Positions 1 to 7,855 of a stretch of DNA of 64,000 nucleotides are shown piece after piece (within the stretch, counting starts at the first letter, position 1; every line of letters starts with the position of its first letter). A program made the position numbers and the translations under genes. Source of the DNA: Deltaproteobacteria bacterium (GTDB taxonomy: Bacteria; Myxococcota; Kuafuiibacteriia; Kuafuiibacteriales; Kuafuiibacteriaceae); contig JACKEN010000001.1 in assembly GCA_020632995.1 (NCBI GenBank), forward strand, positions 2,016,001 to 2,080,000, read 5' to 3'. A model generated the notes under the pieces. The model saw nothing but the letters and a program-made list of their open reading frames with translations. It did no database searches and was not told the DNA's origin.

Positions 1-1885
1 TGGCGAAGGCGGTGAAAGCGTCGGCGTCGAGCACCTCCGCCCACTTGTATGAGTAGTACCCCGCCGCGTAGCCCACCGCGCTCGAGAACAGGTGCCCGAA
101 GCCGGCGATGAAGGCGTAGCCGTCGAAGTACTCGGCCGGCGCGTAGCGCTGCATGATCGCCCGCGACCACGCCACCACGTCGCCGTCCTTCACCGGATCG
201 TAGTCCACGTGCAGCGCGAGATCGGTGGCCGCGAAGCCCAGCTGGCGCATCATCGCGTTGGCCGCCCGGTAGGTGCGCGCCCGCTTCATCTTCTCGAACA
301 GCGCCTCGGGGATGGCGGCGCCGGTCTCGTGGTGGCGCCCGAACAGGTCGAGGGCCTCACGCTCCCAGCACCAGTTCTCCATGATCTGGGACGGCAGCTC
401 CACGAAGTCCCACGCAACGTTGGTGCCGGCCAGGCTGCGCACCTCGACCTTGGAGAGCATGTGGTGCAAGAGGTGCCCGAACTCGTGGAAGAGGGTCTCG
501 ACCTCGTCGTGGGTCAAGAGCGCGGGCGCGTCGCCCACCGGCGGGGTCACGTTGCCGCAGATCAGGCCCAGGTGCGGCCCCTGGGCGCCGTCCTTCAGCA
601 CCCCGGAGATCAGCCCGTTCATCCACGCCCCGCCCCGCTTCTCGTCCCGCGGGAACAGGTCGGCGTAGAACGCCCCGAGCTTCGCGCCGCTCGCGTCCAG
701 CAGATCGTAGGCGGTGGCGGTGGGGTGCCAGGTGGGCATCTTCGGGTTCGCCACCGCCCGCACCCCGTACAGCCGCTCGGCGGTCTCGAAGAGGCCCTCG
801 AGCACCTTCGGGAGCGGGAAGTACGGCCGCAGCACCTCGTCGTCGAAGTCGTAGAGCTTCTGGCGCTGCTTCTCGGCCCAGTAGCCCACGTCCCACGGCT
901 CCAGGGTCAGCCCCGCGTCGCCCGAAACCTCGCGCGCGAAGGCCAACAGGGCCGCGTTCTCGGCCTCGAAGGCGGGGCGGGTGCGGGCCTCGAGGTCCGC
1001 CACGAACTCCCGCGCGGTCTGGCCCCGCTTCGCCATGCGATCCTCGAGCACGAGGTCGGCGAAGGTGGCGAACCCGAGCAGGCTGGCCTGCTCACGGCGG
1101 AGCTCGATGATCTTGTGGATGAGCGGCGGGTTCGCCCGCTCCGGCTCGGTGGCGCGCGCGTTGTACGCCTTGTAGATCGTCTCGCGGATCCCGCGGTCGT
1201 CGAGGTAGGTCAGCACCGGGATCACGCTCGGCGCCTGCAGGGTGAAGCGGAAGCCTGACTTGCCCTTCTCCTGGGCGCTCTGCTTCGCCGCGGCGCGGGC
1301 GCTCTCGGGCAGCCCGGCCAGCTTGGCCTCGTCCTCGATCAGGAGCTCCCAGGCCGCGGTAGAGTCGAGGAGGTTCTGCGCGAACTTCGCGGTGTGCTCG
1401 GCCAGCTCGCGCGAGATCGCCTCGAGCCGGGCCTTGCCCGCGTCCGACAGCTCCGCCCCGTGGCGCTTGAAGTCGGCCAGGGTCTTCTCCAAGAAGCGCC
1501 TCCTCGGGCCGGTGAGGGCCGCCGCCTCGTCGGTGGCCGCGAACGCCTTCAGCGCCGCGTAGAGCGCCGGGTTCAGCGGGATGCCGGCGTAGAACGCGCT
1601 CACCTCCGGCTTCACCGCGTTGTAGGCCTCGCGCAACGGCTGGGTGGTGGCCACCGACTCCAGGTGCCCCACCACCGTCATCGCCAGCTCCAGCTCCGCG
1701 GTGGCGTCGTCCAGCGCCCCCAGGGTGTTGGCGTAGGTGCGTGGCCCCTCGGCGTCCGCGATCGCCTGGATGTTCGCCCGGGCGTCGGTCAGGAGCGCCT
1801 CGATCGCGGGCTGCACATGCGCGGCCTCGATCCGGTCGAAGGGGATCTCGAAGGGAAGCTTCAGCAGCGGGTTGTTCTCGCTCAC
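1..1885 (-). CDS. prlC: M3-family metallopeptidase (oligopeptidase A type), 3' end outside window
   Basis: Zinc endopeptidase of family M3, expected to degrade short peptides in the cytoplasm (for example cleaved signal peptides). The reading frame begins MSENNPLLKLPFEIPFDRI and runs about 628 residues to the window edge, so roughly the last 50 to 60 residues are missing (family members are about 680). The zinc motif HEFGH lies at residues 467-471, followed by HHMLS and a PSQIMENW segment carrying the third ligand region. The start at 1885 is a GTG with GAGGAG five bases upstream; another GTG at 1888 is too close to that site. No signal peptide is seen. The gene reads toward the left edge, and a separate SDR gene lies just upstream on the same strand with a 21-base gap. 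Family assignment is secure; whether it is prlC/opdA or a close paralogue is inference. Confidence 0.9.
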   Translation of the reverse strand, partial: MSENNPLLKLPFEIPFDRIEAAHVQPAIEALLTDARANIQAIADAEGPRTYANTLGALDDATAELELAMTVVGHLESVATTQPLREAYNAVKPEVSAFYAGIPLNPALYAALKAFAATDEAAALTGPRRRFLEKTLADFKRHGAELSDAGKARLEAISRELAEHTAKFAQNLLDSTAAWELLIEDEAKLAGLPESARAAAKQSAQEKGKSGFRFTLQAPSVIPVLTYLDDRGIRETIYKAYNARATEPERANPPLIHKIIELRREQASLLGFATFADLVLEDRMAKRGQTAREFVADLEARTRPAFEAENAALLAFAREVSGDAGLTLEPWDVGYWAEKQRQKLYDFDDEVLRPYFPLPKVLEGLFETAERLYGVRAVANPKMPTWHPTATAYDLLDASGAKLGAFYADLFPRDEKRGGAWMNGLISGVLKDGAQGPHLGLICGNVTPPVGDAPALLTHDEVETLFHEFGHLLHHMLSKVEVRSLAGTNVAWDFVELPSQIMENWCWEREALDLFGRHHETGAAIPEALFEKMKRARTYRAANAMMRQLGFAATDLALHVDYDPVKDGDVVAWSRAIMQRYAPAEYFDGYAFIAGFGHLFSSAVGYAAGYYSYKWAEVLDADAFTAFA

Positions 1886-1906
1886 CACGTCTCCTCGTTC
1901 CTACGC

Positions 1907-2629
1907 CTACGCACCGCGGATGTTCACGTCCACCACGTGCGCGGTGCGCGGCAGGGCCAGGGCCTGGGCCACCATGCGGCTGACGTCCTCGGGCTGGATC
2001 AGGCGCTGTGGCTCATAGGGCGCGCCCTCGTGCGCCTTCACCGCCACCTGCATGGGGCTGGCGGTGCGCCCGGGGTACACCGAGAGCACCCGCACCCCGT
2101 CCGCCCGGACCTCCGCCCGCAGGGCGTCGGCCAGGGCCTTGAGGCCGTGCTTGGACGCCGCGTAGGCGCCCCACCCGGGGTTGGCGTTGAGCCCCGCCCC
2201 GCTGTTCACGAACACCACCTGCCCCCGCGCCGCCCGCACCAGGGGCAACAGCCGCGTGGTGAGCAGGAACGGCGCCCGCAGGTTCACCGACCAGTTCAGA
2301 TCCAGGTCCTCGACCCGGGTGTCGGCCACCGGCCCCAGGGTCACCACCCCGGCGCTGTGCACCAGCAGATCCAGGGCGCCGGTCAGGGCCGCCACCGCCT
2401 CGCCGAGCCGCGCCACCGCGTCGGCGTCGGTGAGATCGGCCGGGAGTACGTGCGCCTCGGCCCCCACCTCGGCCGCCACCCTCGCGAGCCGCGCCGCGTC
2501 ACGGCCGCTCACGATGACCCGCGCGCCGCCCTCGGCCAGGGCCAGGGCCAGGGCCCGCCCGATCCCGCTGGAGGCCCCGGTGACCAGCCCCCACTGCCCC
2601 TCGAACGGGCGCCCGCTCACCCCGTACAT
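1907..2629 (-). CDS. short-chain dehydrogenase/reductase
   Basis: NAD(P)-dependent classical SDR of 240 residues, substrate unknown. It shows the cofactor loop TGASSGIGRA near the N-terminus, HSAGV at the position of the structural NNAG motif, the catalytic serine region FVNSGAG, and the catalytic YAASK tetrad motif. The ATG at 2629 was chosen because it leaves a short lead into the first beta strand (MYGVSGRPFEGQW); the frame stays open further upstream but that stretch is basic and unlike the family. No good Shine-Dalgarno is visible. It ends 21 bases before the M3 peptidase on the same strand, so the two may be cotranscribed. The divergent YggT gene starts 125 bases away. Confidence 0.85.
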   Translation of the reverse strand: MYGVSGRPFEGQWGLVTGASSGIGRALALALAEGGARVIVSGRDAARLARVAAEVGAEAHVLPADLTDADAVARLGEAVAALTGALDLLVHSAGVVTLGPVADTRVEDLDLNWSVNLRAPFLLTTRLLPLVRAARGQVVFVNSGAGLNANPGWGAYAASKHGLKALADALRAEVRADGVRVLSVYPGRTASPMQVAVKAHEGAPYEPQRLIQPEDVSRMVAQALALPRTAHVVDVNIRGA

Positions 2630-2754
2630 CGTGAGAAACACTAGCAGATCCTTGCTGGTTCGACGAAGGCCCTTCGGGGGCCTCCCAGCGCCCCGCAAGG
2701 CCGCGCTCGCTCACGGAATCTTCACGCGCGTCCGTGGGTTGCTACCCTGGAGCC

Positions 2755-3009
2755 ATGGGATTCCTCGTCGTCGCCTTGATGGGCCTGTCCTACGTCGTCC
2801 TGGCGGACGCCATCCTGTCGTGGATCGTCCGCGATCCGAACCAGTTCCCGCGGAGCATCACCCACGCGATCACCGCGCCGCTCCACAAGCCCATCCACGC
2901 GATCCTCAACCCCGAGAAGACCGGCGGCATCGACTTCTCGCCGATGCTCCTGTTCTTCGGCCTGCAGGCCCTCGCCAACCTCTTGGCGCAGTCCGGCTTG
3001 CCGTTCTAG
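2755..3009 (+). CDS. YggT-family integral membrane protein
   Basis: Small membrane protein of 84 residues with two hydrophobic segments (about residues 2-23 and 65-80) separated by a loop with the typical YggT pattern ILSWIVRDPNQF and a conserved Pro/His-rich stretch (PLHKPIHAIL). YggT proteins are found near cell-division or secretion genes in many bacteria and their role is not firmly known. The ATG at 2755 follows a CTGGAG ribosome-binding site; an earlier in-frame ATG at 2734 would add seven unlikely residues. Ten bases separate it from the next gene, so the two probably form an operon. Confidence 0.82.
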   Translation: MGFLVVALMGLSYVVLADAILSWIVRDPNQFPRSITHAITAPLHKPIHAILNPEKTGGIDFSPMLLFFGLQALANLLAQSGLPF

Positions 3010-3019
3010 CCTCCGGCCC

Positions 3020-3670
3020 GTGTCGGGCCCCAAGATCCAGCTCTACTTCGACTTCATCTCGCCCTACAGCTACCTGGCGAGCCAGCTCATCGCCCGGCGC
3101 CCCGAGTACCAGGCCCTCGAGCTGGTCTATCGCCCGGTGGTGTTCGGCACCATGCTCTCGCGCCTCGGCACCAAGGGCCCGGGGGAGATCCCACAGCGGC
3201 GGCGCCAGGGACTGCAAGACGTCCTGCTCCTCGCCCAGCTCTACGACATCCCGCTCGCCGGGCCGCCCACCCACCCCTTCAACAGCCTCTACGCCCTGCG
3301 CTCGGTGTGCGCGGCGCCGTCCGAGAAGCAGGGGCCGCTGACCGCCGCGTACTTCGCGGCCACCTGGGGTCGGGGCGAGAGCCTCGAGGACATGGCGGTG
3401 CTCCGCCGCTGCCTGGCCGAGGTGGGGGTGACGCAAGATCCGGAGGAGGCGGCGAGCGCGCGCGAGAACCGCGCCGCGGTGAAGGCCAACACCGCGGAGC
3501 TCCTCGAGCGCGGGGGCTGGGGGGTGCCGTCGTTCTGGCTCGATGACCTCCTGCTGTTCGGCCACGACCGCCTGCCGCTCCTCGTGGCCTACGTGGAGGG
3601 CCGCGTGCAGCAGGCGCCCGCGCAGCTCGCCGAGCTCCTCGCCCGGCCCCAGCCCGGCCGGATCACCTAG
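3020..3670 (+). CDS. 2-hydroxychromene-2-carboxylate isomerase / DsbA-fold (GST kappa-like) protein
   Basis: Thioredoxin-fold protein of 216 residues in the HCCA isomerase / kappa glutathione transferase group. The N-terminus LYFDFISPYSYLAS is diagnostic: the SPYSYLA segment holds the serine that replaces the CxxC of DsbA. The C-terminal GVPSFWLDDLLLFGHDRL contains the cis-proline loop and the family's FGxDR signature. HCCA isomerases act in naphthalene degradation, but most genomic members act on unknown substrates, and no aromatic-degradation genes are nearby. It starts with GTG ten bases after the YggT gene and ends inside one arm of a palindromic element. Confidence 0.88.
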   Translation: MSGPKIQLYFDFISPYSYLASQLIARRPEYQALELVYRPVVFGTMLSRLGTKGPGEIPQRRRQGLQDVLLLAQLYDIPLAGPPTHPFNSLYALRSVCAAPSEKQGPLTAAYFAATWGRGESLEDMAVLRRCLAEVGVTQDPEEAASARENRAAVKANTAELLERGGWGVPSFWLDDLLLFGHDRLPLLVAYVEGRVQQAPAQLAELLARPQPGRIT

Positions 3671-3756
3671 CAGGCCATCGGAAAATTCCCCCACGCGCTG
3701 CGCGGGCTCGTTTTCCGCTCCGCGGATCGCATGGGCTACTTCTCCGATGGCCTGCT
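3669..3756. repeat. 88-bp element with perfect 14-bp terminal inverted repeats between convergent genes
   Basis: The left end AGCAGGCCATCGGA (3669-3682) is the exact reverse complement of 3743-3756. An inner pair, CGGAAAA (3679-3685) and TTTTCCG (3711-3717), can form a competing stem. The element supplies the stop codon of the isomerase on the plus strand and the last codons of the lipoprotein on the minus strand. It could act as a bidirectional terminator, but its size, closed ends and placement also fit a small palindromic (REP/MITE-like) element. Nothing else identical was noticed in this window. Confidence 0.6.
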
Positions 3757-4632
3757 CGCCGGCACGCCGTCCTCGTAGGCCGCGTGGGCCGGTCGATCGC
3801 GCCCCAGGAACCCCGCGCGCCCGGCCTGGGCGGCCTCGAGCGCGGGGCGCAGCGCCGGCGGGATCTCGAGCAAGAGGCCGAGCTCGACCTTGCTCCCGCA
3901 CACCGCGTGCGCGGTCGGGACGAGCGCGACCCGCACCGCCACCCGCGCCCCCTCCACGTGGTGGAGGTAGAACCCGGTCCGCGTCAGGCTCGTCCCGCCG
4001 GAGACCAGCAGCTTCTCGCTCAGCGCATCGAAGTCGAGGCTGGCGAGGTCGACGCCCTGCGCCTTCGAGAGCGGCGTGATGTACGTGTCGCGCAGGTAGC
4101 GGTCCGCGCGGAGCGCGGCGAGCACCTCAGGCTCCGAGAAGAGGTCGGTGATCGACGCGAGCGCCCCGCTGCGCACGTCGCGCGTCTCGAACGACACGCT
4201 GCACACCGGGTGCGCGCCACCGCAGTCACCTCCGGCGGTCCGGTACAGGCTGAGGTAGGGCCCGACCCAGGACAGCACCTCGGTGTGGCGCGAACCTTCC
4301 GTGCAGCCCTCCCACTCGCGGAGGTCGACCGCATCGCGGAACGTCACACGATCGCCCACGCGGGCCTCGAGCAGCTTGTCGTTCCACGACAGCAGGACCC
4401 CGTCGCTCGCCCCGCTCCACCGCGCGCCCTCGAGCGCCCACCCGGGAGGGGCCGCGGGCGCGGGCGGACGGCTCGCCGCGGCGCTCGAGGTCCCCGCACC
4501 GGGGCCCGGGGTGGGCGCCTCGGGCGGCGCTGGCGCGTGCTGCTCGTTGGCCTGCGGACACCCGACCGCGATCAGCCACCCGATCAGCGCACCGGCAGCC
4601 CGCGACGACGGCCCGCGAGCGCGTCGACGCAC
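3736..4632 (-). CDS. putative lipoprotein of unknown function
   Basis: Predicted secreted lipoprotein of 298 residues, family not recognised. The N-terminus has a basic region, a hydrophobic stretch and a lipobox ending LIAVGC, followed by a Pro/Ala-rich linker. The mature part has several cysteines (EWEGCTEGS, GGDCGGAHPVCSVSF) that suggest disulfides, and a mixed alpha/beta character. The GTG at 4632 was chosen because AGGGGG lies five bases upstream and it gives a compact signal peptide; GTG codons at 4635 and 4662 are alternatives. Its last codons lie inside the 88-bp palindromic element, and it converges on the isomerase gene. It is 89 bases downstream of the zinc-finger/TPR gene. Confidence 0.65.
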   Translation of the reverse strand: MRRRARGPSSRAAGALIGWLIAVGCPQANEQHAPAPPEAPTPGPGAGTSSAAASRPPAPAAPPGWALEGARWSGASDGVLLSWNDKLLEARVGDRVTFRDAVDLREWEGCTEGSRHTEVLSWVGPYLSLYRTAGGDCGGAHPVCSVSFETRDVRSGALASITDLFSEPEVLAALRADRYLRDTYITPLSKAQGVDLASLDFDALSEKLLVSGGTSLTRTGFYLHHVEGARVAVRVALVPTAHAVCGSKVELGLLLEIPPALRPALEAAQAGRAGFLGRDRPAHAAYEDGVPASRPSEK

Positions 4633-4721
4633 CACCGCCCCCTCGCCTCGTGTCGACCTCACGGCCCGATCTGACCTCCGCGCGCGCGCCTTGCCAACCC
4701 CCCGACCAGCTCCGGCGCAAC

Positions 4722-6512
4722 CTATCGCGCCGCGGGTCCGGGCCCCGACCCGGGCGGCAGGCGCAAGAGCGCTTGCTTCGCCCGATGGGCGAGGTCGTGC
4801 TCCGGGAACCGCGCCACCAGCGCGTTCCAGGCCCCGCGGGCTCCGGTGGGGTCACGCAGGCGCTCCGCGTAGAGCTGCCCGAGCATGTACAGGGCCTTCG
4901 CCGCGAAGGGCGCGCCGGCCCCCGCCCGCACCGCGCGGCGGTACGCCTCCACCGCCGCCCCGTAGTCCCCTCGCCGCTCCAGGATCCCGGCCAGGCGGAG
5001 CTCGGAGCGCGCGTCCAGGCCCGCCGCGGGCCCGACTTCGCCGCTCGCGAGCAGGCGCAGCACCTCGTCCTCGTCCCCCCGGCGCAGGGCCTCGGCCAGG
5101 GGCGCGGCCGCCTCCGCGGGGCTCGACGGGGCGCGGTCGAGCGGAGCAGGGCTGGAGCCCTCGCTGCCGGGCGGCGAGGCGCCCGAGGCCACGCTGGCGA
5201 CGCGGGCGGGCGCCGACGGACCGCTGTCGAGCGAAGCAGGGCCCGAAGCCCCGCTCGGCGCCTCGTCCAGCACGAGATCCGCGATCTGGGGGCTCGCGGC
5301 GGGCGGGGCGTCATCGTCCTCCAGCGCGGCGGCGAGCGAGGCCTCCAGCTCCGGGTCGTGGTCCGGGTCCTGGATGTCGATCGCGTCCGGCCGGAGCTGG
5401 CCCGCCACGCCCACCTGCGTGCTCACCGAGACCGAGCCCTCCTGGCCCGGCCGCATCAACACCCCGCCGAACACCGCGGGCTGGTGCAAGCCGTCTTGCC
5501 CCTCCCAACCCTCGATCTCGATCGCCTCGGGGACGGTGCTGGCCCGGCGGGCCTGGGTCTCGACCGGTTGGCCGCGCGGCACCGCACCGGGCAGGAGCGG
5601 CTCGACGTCCTCACCCTGGAGCAGGATCCCGAAGTGCGGCGCGTTCTGGAAGATGAAGCGCCCGAGCACGAACGCCTGGATCACCGGGATGACCAGCGCC
5701 ATCGACTCGACCAGCACCCCGGTCACCACCGGGATGGGGACCACCCCGGCGAGGAGGTACACCACGCCCATCACCAGCACCTGGAGCACCCAGAGCCCGA
5801 GCCAGACGCCCGCGGTGAGGCCGTACTGGCCGGGCAGGCGCAGGATGATCCGCACCGTGATGAGCGGGTTCAGCATCGCGAGGGTCGAGTCCGCCACCGC
5901 CGCCGCGATGATCGCCACCGGGATGTAGAGCAGGCCGAGCGCCACGACCAGGAACAGGCCCGGGTCCATCAGGGCCTGCGCGCCCTGCTCGAACAGGGGC
6001 CCGAACCCGATGAACACCAGGACGTAGACCACCCCCGGCAACCACAGGAACGCGCTCGCCACGAAGAAGCGAAAGCTCGCCTGCATCACGGTCTCGATCC
6101 CCGTGAAGTCGGCGGGCGTCGGCAGCACCACCACCCCGCGCGCGGCGTGGTTCACCACCTGCAGGTAGTAGGTGACGAAGATGAAGGTCGCGAGGATCGA
6201 CCCCGCGGCGCCGGGCAACAGGCGCACCACGTACAGGGCCAGGCCCACCGCGATCAGCTGCAGCAGGCCCTCCTTCGAGAACATCGCCTGGACGAAGCTC
6301 GGCAGCACCTCCCAGTACGGGGCGAGCCGGCGCTGCCGCGTCAGCACGGGGGCGAAACCGCCGCACTGGGTGCAGATGGCGAGCGTCTCCCCCTTCACCT
6401 TGTGGGGGGAGACGCAGTCCGGGCAGAGGGCCCGGCCACACGTGCTGCAGCCCCACCCCGCCAACGCGGCGGGGTGGATCGCGCACCGCGCCACCTGGAC
6501 CGGCTCCGACAA
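4722..6512 (-). CDS. B-box-type zinc-finger, multi-pass membrane, TPR-like protein
   Basis: A 596-residue protein of unknown role with three visible parts. Residues 1 to about 50 are a B-box-like zinc finger with ordered Cys/His ligands (CAIHP, CSTCGRALCPDC, CTQCG). Residues about 70-300 contain several hydrophobic helices, matching a YIP1/DUF4013-like membrane block. The C-terminal part is an Ala/Ser/Pro-rich linker and then TPR-like helices (for example LAGILERRGDYGAAVEAYRR and ALYMLGQLYAERL). Translation probably starts at the TTG immediately after the sucB stop codon, with GAGGT inside sucB as ribosome-binding site, so it is coupled to sucB. Why such a protein should follow the 2-oxoglutarate dehydrogenase genes is unknown. 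Confidence 0.75.
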   Translation of the reverse strand: MSEPVQVARCAIHPAALAGWGCSTCGRALCPDCVSPHKVKGETLAICTQCGGFAPVLTRQRRLAPYWEVLPSFVQAMFSKEGLLQLIAVGLALYVVRLLPGAAGSILATFIFVTYYLQVVNHAARGVVVLPTPADFTGIETVMQASFRFFVASAFLWLPGVVYVLVFIGFGPLFEQGAQALMDPGLFLVVALGLLYIPVAIIAAAVADSTLAMLNPLITVRIILRLPGQYGLTAGVWLGLWVLQVLVMGVVYLLAGVVPIPVVTGVLVESMALVIPVIQAFVLGRFIFQNAPHFGILLQGEDVEPLLPGAVPRGQPVETQARRASTVPEAIEIEGWEGQDGLHQPAVFGGVLMRPGQEGSVSVSTQVGVAGQLRPDAIDIQDPDHDPELEASLAAALEDDDAPPAASPQIADLVLDEAPSGASGPASLDSGPSAPARVASVASGASPPGSEGSSPAPLDRAPSSPAEAAAPLAEALRRGDEDEVLRLLASGEVGPAAGLDARSELRLAGILERRGDYGAAVEAYRRAVRAGAGAPFAAKALYMLGQLYAERLRDPTGARGAWNALVARFPEHDLAHRAKQALLRLPPGSGPGPAAR

Positions 6513-7844
6513 TCAGACCTCGAGGAGCAGACGCGCCGGGTTCTCCAGCAGCTCCTTGATCCGGACGAGGAAGGTCACCGCCTCGCGGCCATCGACCAGG
6601 CGGTGGTCGTAGGTCAGGGCCACGTACATCATCTTGGCCACCACGATCTGGCCGTCCTTGACCACCGGCCGCTCCTGGATCGCGTGCATCCCGAGGATGC
6701 CGCTCTGGGGCGGGTTGATGATCGGGGTCGACATCAGGGAGCCGTAGATCCCGCCGTTCGAGATGGTGAAGGTGCCGCCCTGCAGCTCCTCGACCTTGAG
6801 GCGGTTGTCCTTCGCGCGCGTCCCGAAGTCCGCGATGACCTTCTCGACCTGCGAGAACGACAGGCGCTCCGCGTTGCGGATCACCGGCACCACCAGCCCC
6901 CGGCCACCGCCGACCGCCACCCCGATGTCGTAGTAGTCGTGGTAGACCACCTCGTCGCCCTCGATCGAGGCGTTCACCGCGGGCAGCGCCTTCAGCGCCT
7001 CGACCACCGCCTTCACGAAGAAGGACATGAAGCCGAGCTTGATGCCGTGCTTCTTGACGAACTGGTCCTGGAACTGGGCCCTGAGCGCCATCACCGCGCC
7101 CATGTCGACCTCGTTGAAGGTCGTGAGCAGGGCCGCGGTCTGCTGCGACTCGACGAGCCGGGCCGCGATGCGCTTCCGGAGCGGGGTCATCTTCACCCGC
7201 TCCTCCGCCCGGCTGCCCGCCACCGGCATCTGCTGCTCACGCCGCTCCAGATCACCGTGGGTGATGAACCCGCCGGGGCCGGTCGCGGGGACGCTCTTCG
7301 GGTCGATGCCGTGCTCCATGAGGCTCCGCCGCACCGAGGGCGAGGCGCGCACCGCCTCCGCTGGCGGCAGGTGCTGGGCCACGTCGATCGCCCCCGCCCG
7401 CTTGGGCGCTGGGGCCTCGGGCGCGGCCGCCTTCGGGGCAGGTGCAGGCGGCTCCTCCTGCGCGCGGCCCGGGAGCTGGGTCAGCAGGGGCGGCGGCGCG
7501 GCCACTCCGTCGCCCTTCTCGGGGGCGGGCTCGGGCTCGGGCGCCTTGGCCTTCGCCTTGCCCTTGGCCTCCTTCTTCGCCTCCGCCTTCGGAGCCGCTG
7601 CGGCGTCGCCGGCCTCCATGTAGCCGATGACGTCGCCGACGTTCACCACCTCGCCCGCGGGCTTCAACACCTTGGTGATGACGCCCGCCGCCGGCGCCGG
7701 CAGCTCCACGTTGGCCTTGTCGGTCTCGATGAGGGCCACCGTCTCGTCCACCGAGACCGTGCTCCCCTCACCCTTCAACCACTCCACGATCGTCACTTCG
7801 GTGATCGACTCACCGGCGGACGGCACCTTCAGCTCGATAGACAT
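6513..7844 (-). CDS. sucB: dihydrolipoyllysine-residue succinyltransferase, E2 of 2-oxoglutarate dehydrogenase
   Basis: E2 core of the 2-oxoglutarate dehydrogenase complex; it transfers the succinyl group from lipoamide to CoA in the TCA cycle. The 443-residue protein has one lipoyl domain with the modified lysine in ETDKANVELPAP (about residues 40-50), a long Ala/Pro/Lys/Glu linker, a peripheral-subunit-binding domain (SPSVRRSLMEHGIDPKSV), and a catalytic domain ending in the acyltransferase motif DHRLVDG. Length and order are normal for bacterial SucB. It starts 11 bases after sucA and abuts the TTG of the following gene, so sucA-sucB-membrane protein form an operon. No lpd (E3) gene is present in the window. 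Confidence 0.96.
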   Translation of the reverse strand: MSIELKVPSAGESITEVTIVEWLKGEGSTVSVDETVALIETDKANVELPAPAAGVITKVLKPAGEVVNVGDVIGYMEAGDAAAAPKAEAKKEAKGKAKAKAPEPEPAPEKGDGVAAPPPLLTQLPGRAQEEPPAPAPKAAAPEAPAPKRAGAIDVAQHLPPAEAVRASPSVRRSLMEHGIDPKSVPATGPGGFITHGDLERREQQMPVAGSRAEERVKMTPLRKRIAARLVESQQTAALLTTFNEVDMGAVMALRAQFQDQFVKKHGIKLGFMSFFVKAVVEALKALPAVNASIEGDEVVYHDYYDIGVAVGGGRGLVVPVIRNAERLSFSQVEKVIADFGTRAKDNRLKVEELQGGTFTISNGGIYGSLMSTPIINPPQSGILGMHAIQERPVVKDGQIVVAKMMYVALTYDHRLVDGREAVTFLVRIKELLENPARLLLEV

Positions 7845-7855
7845 GCGTCAGTTCC

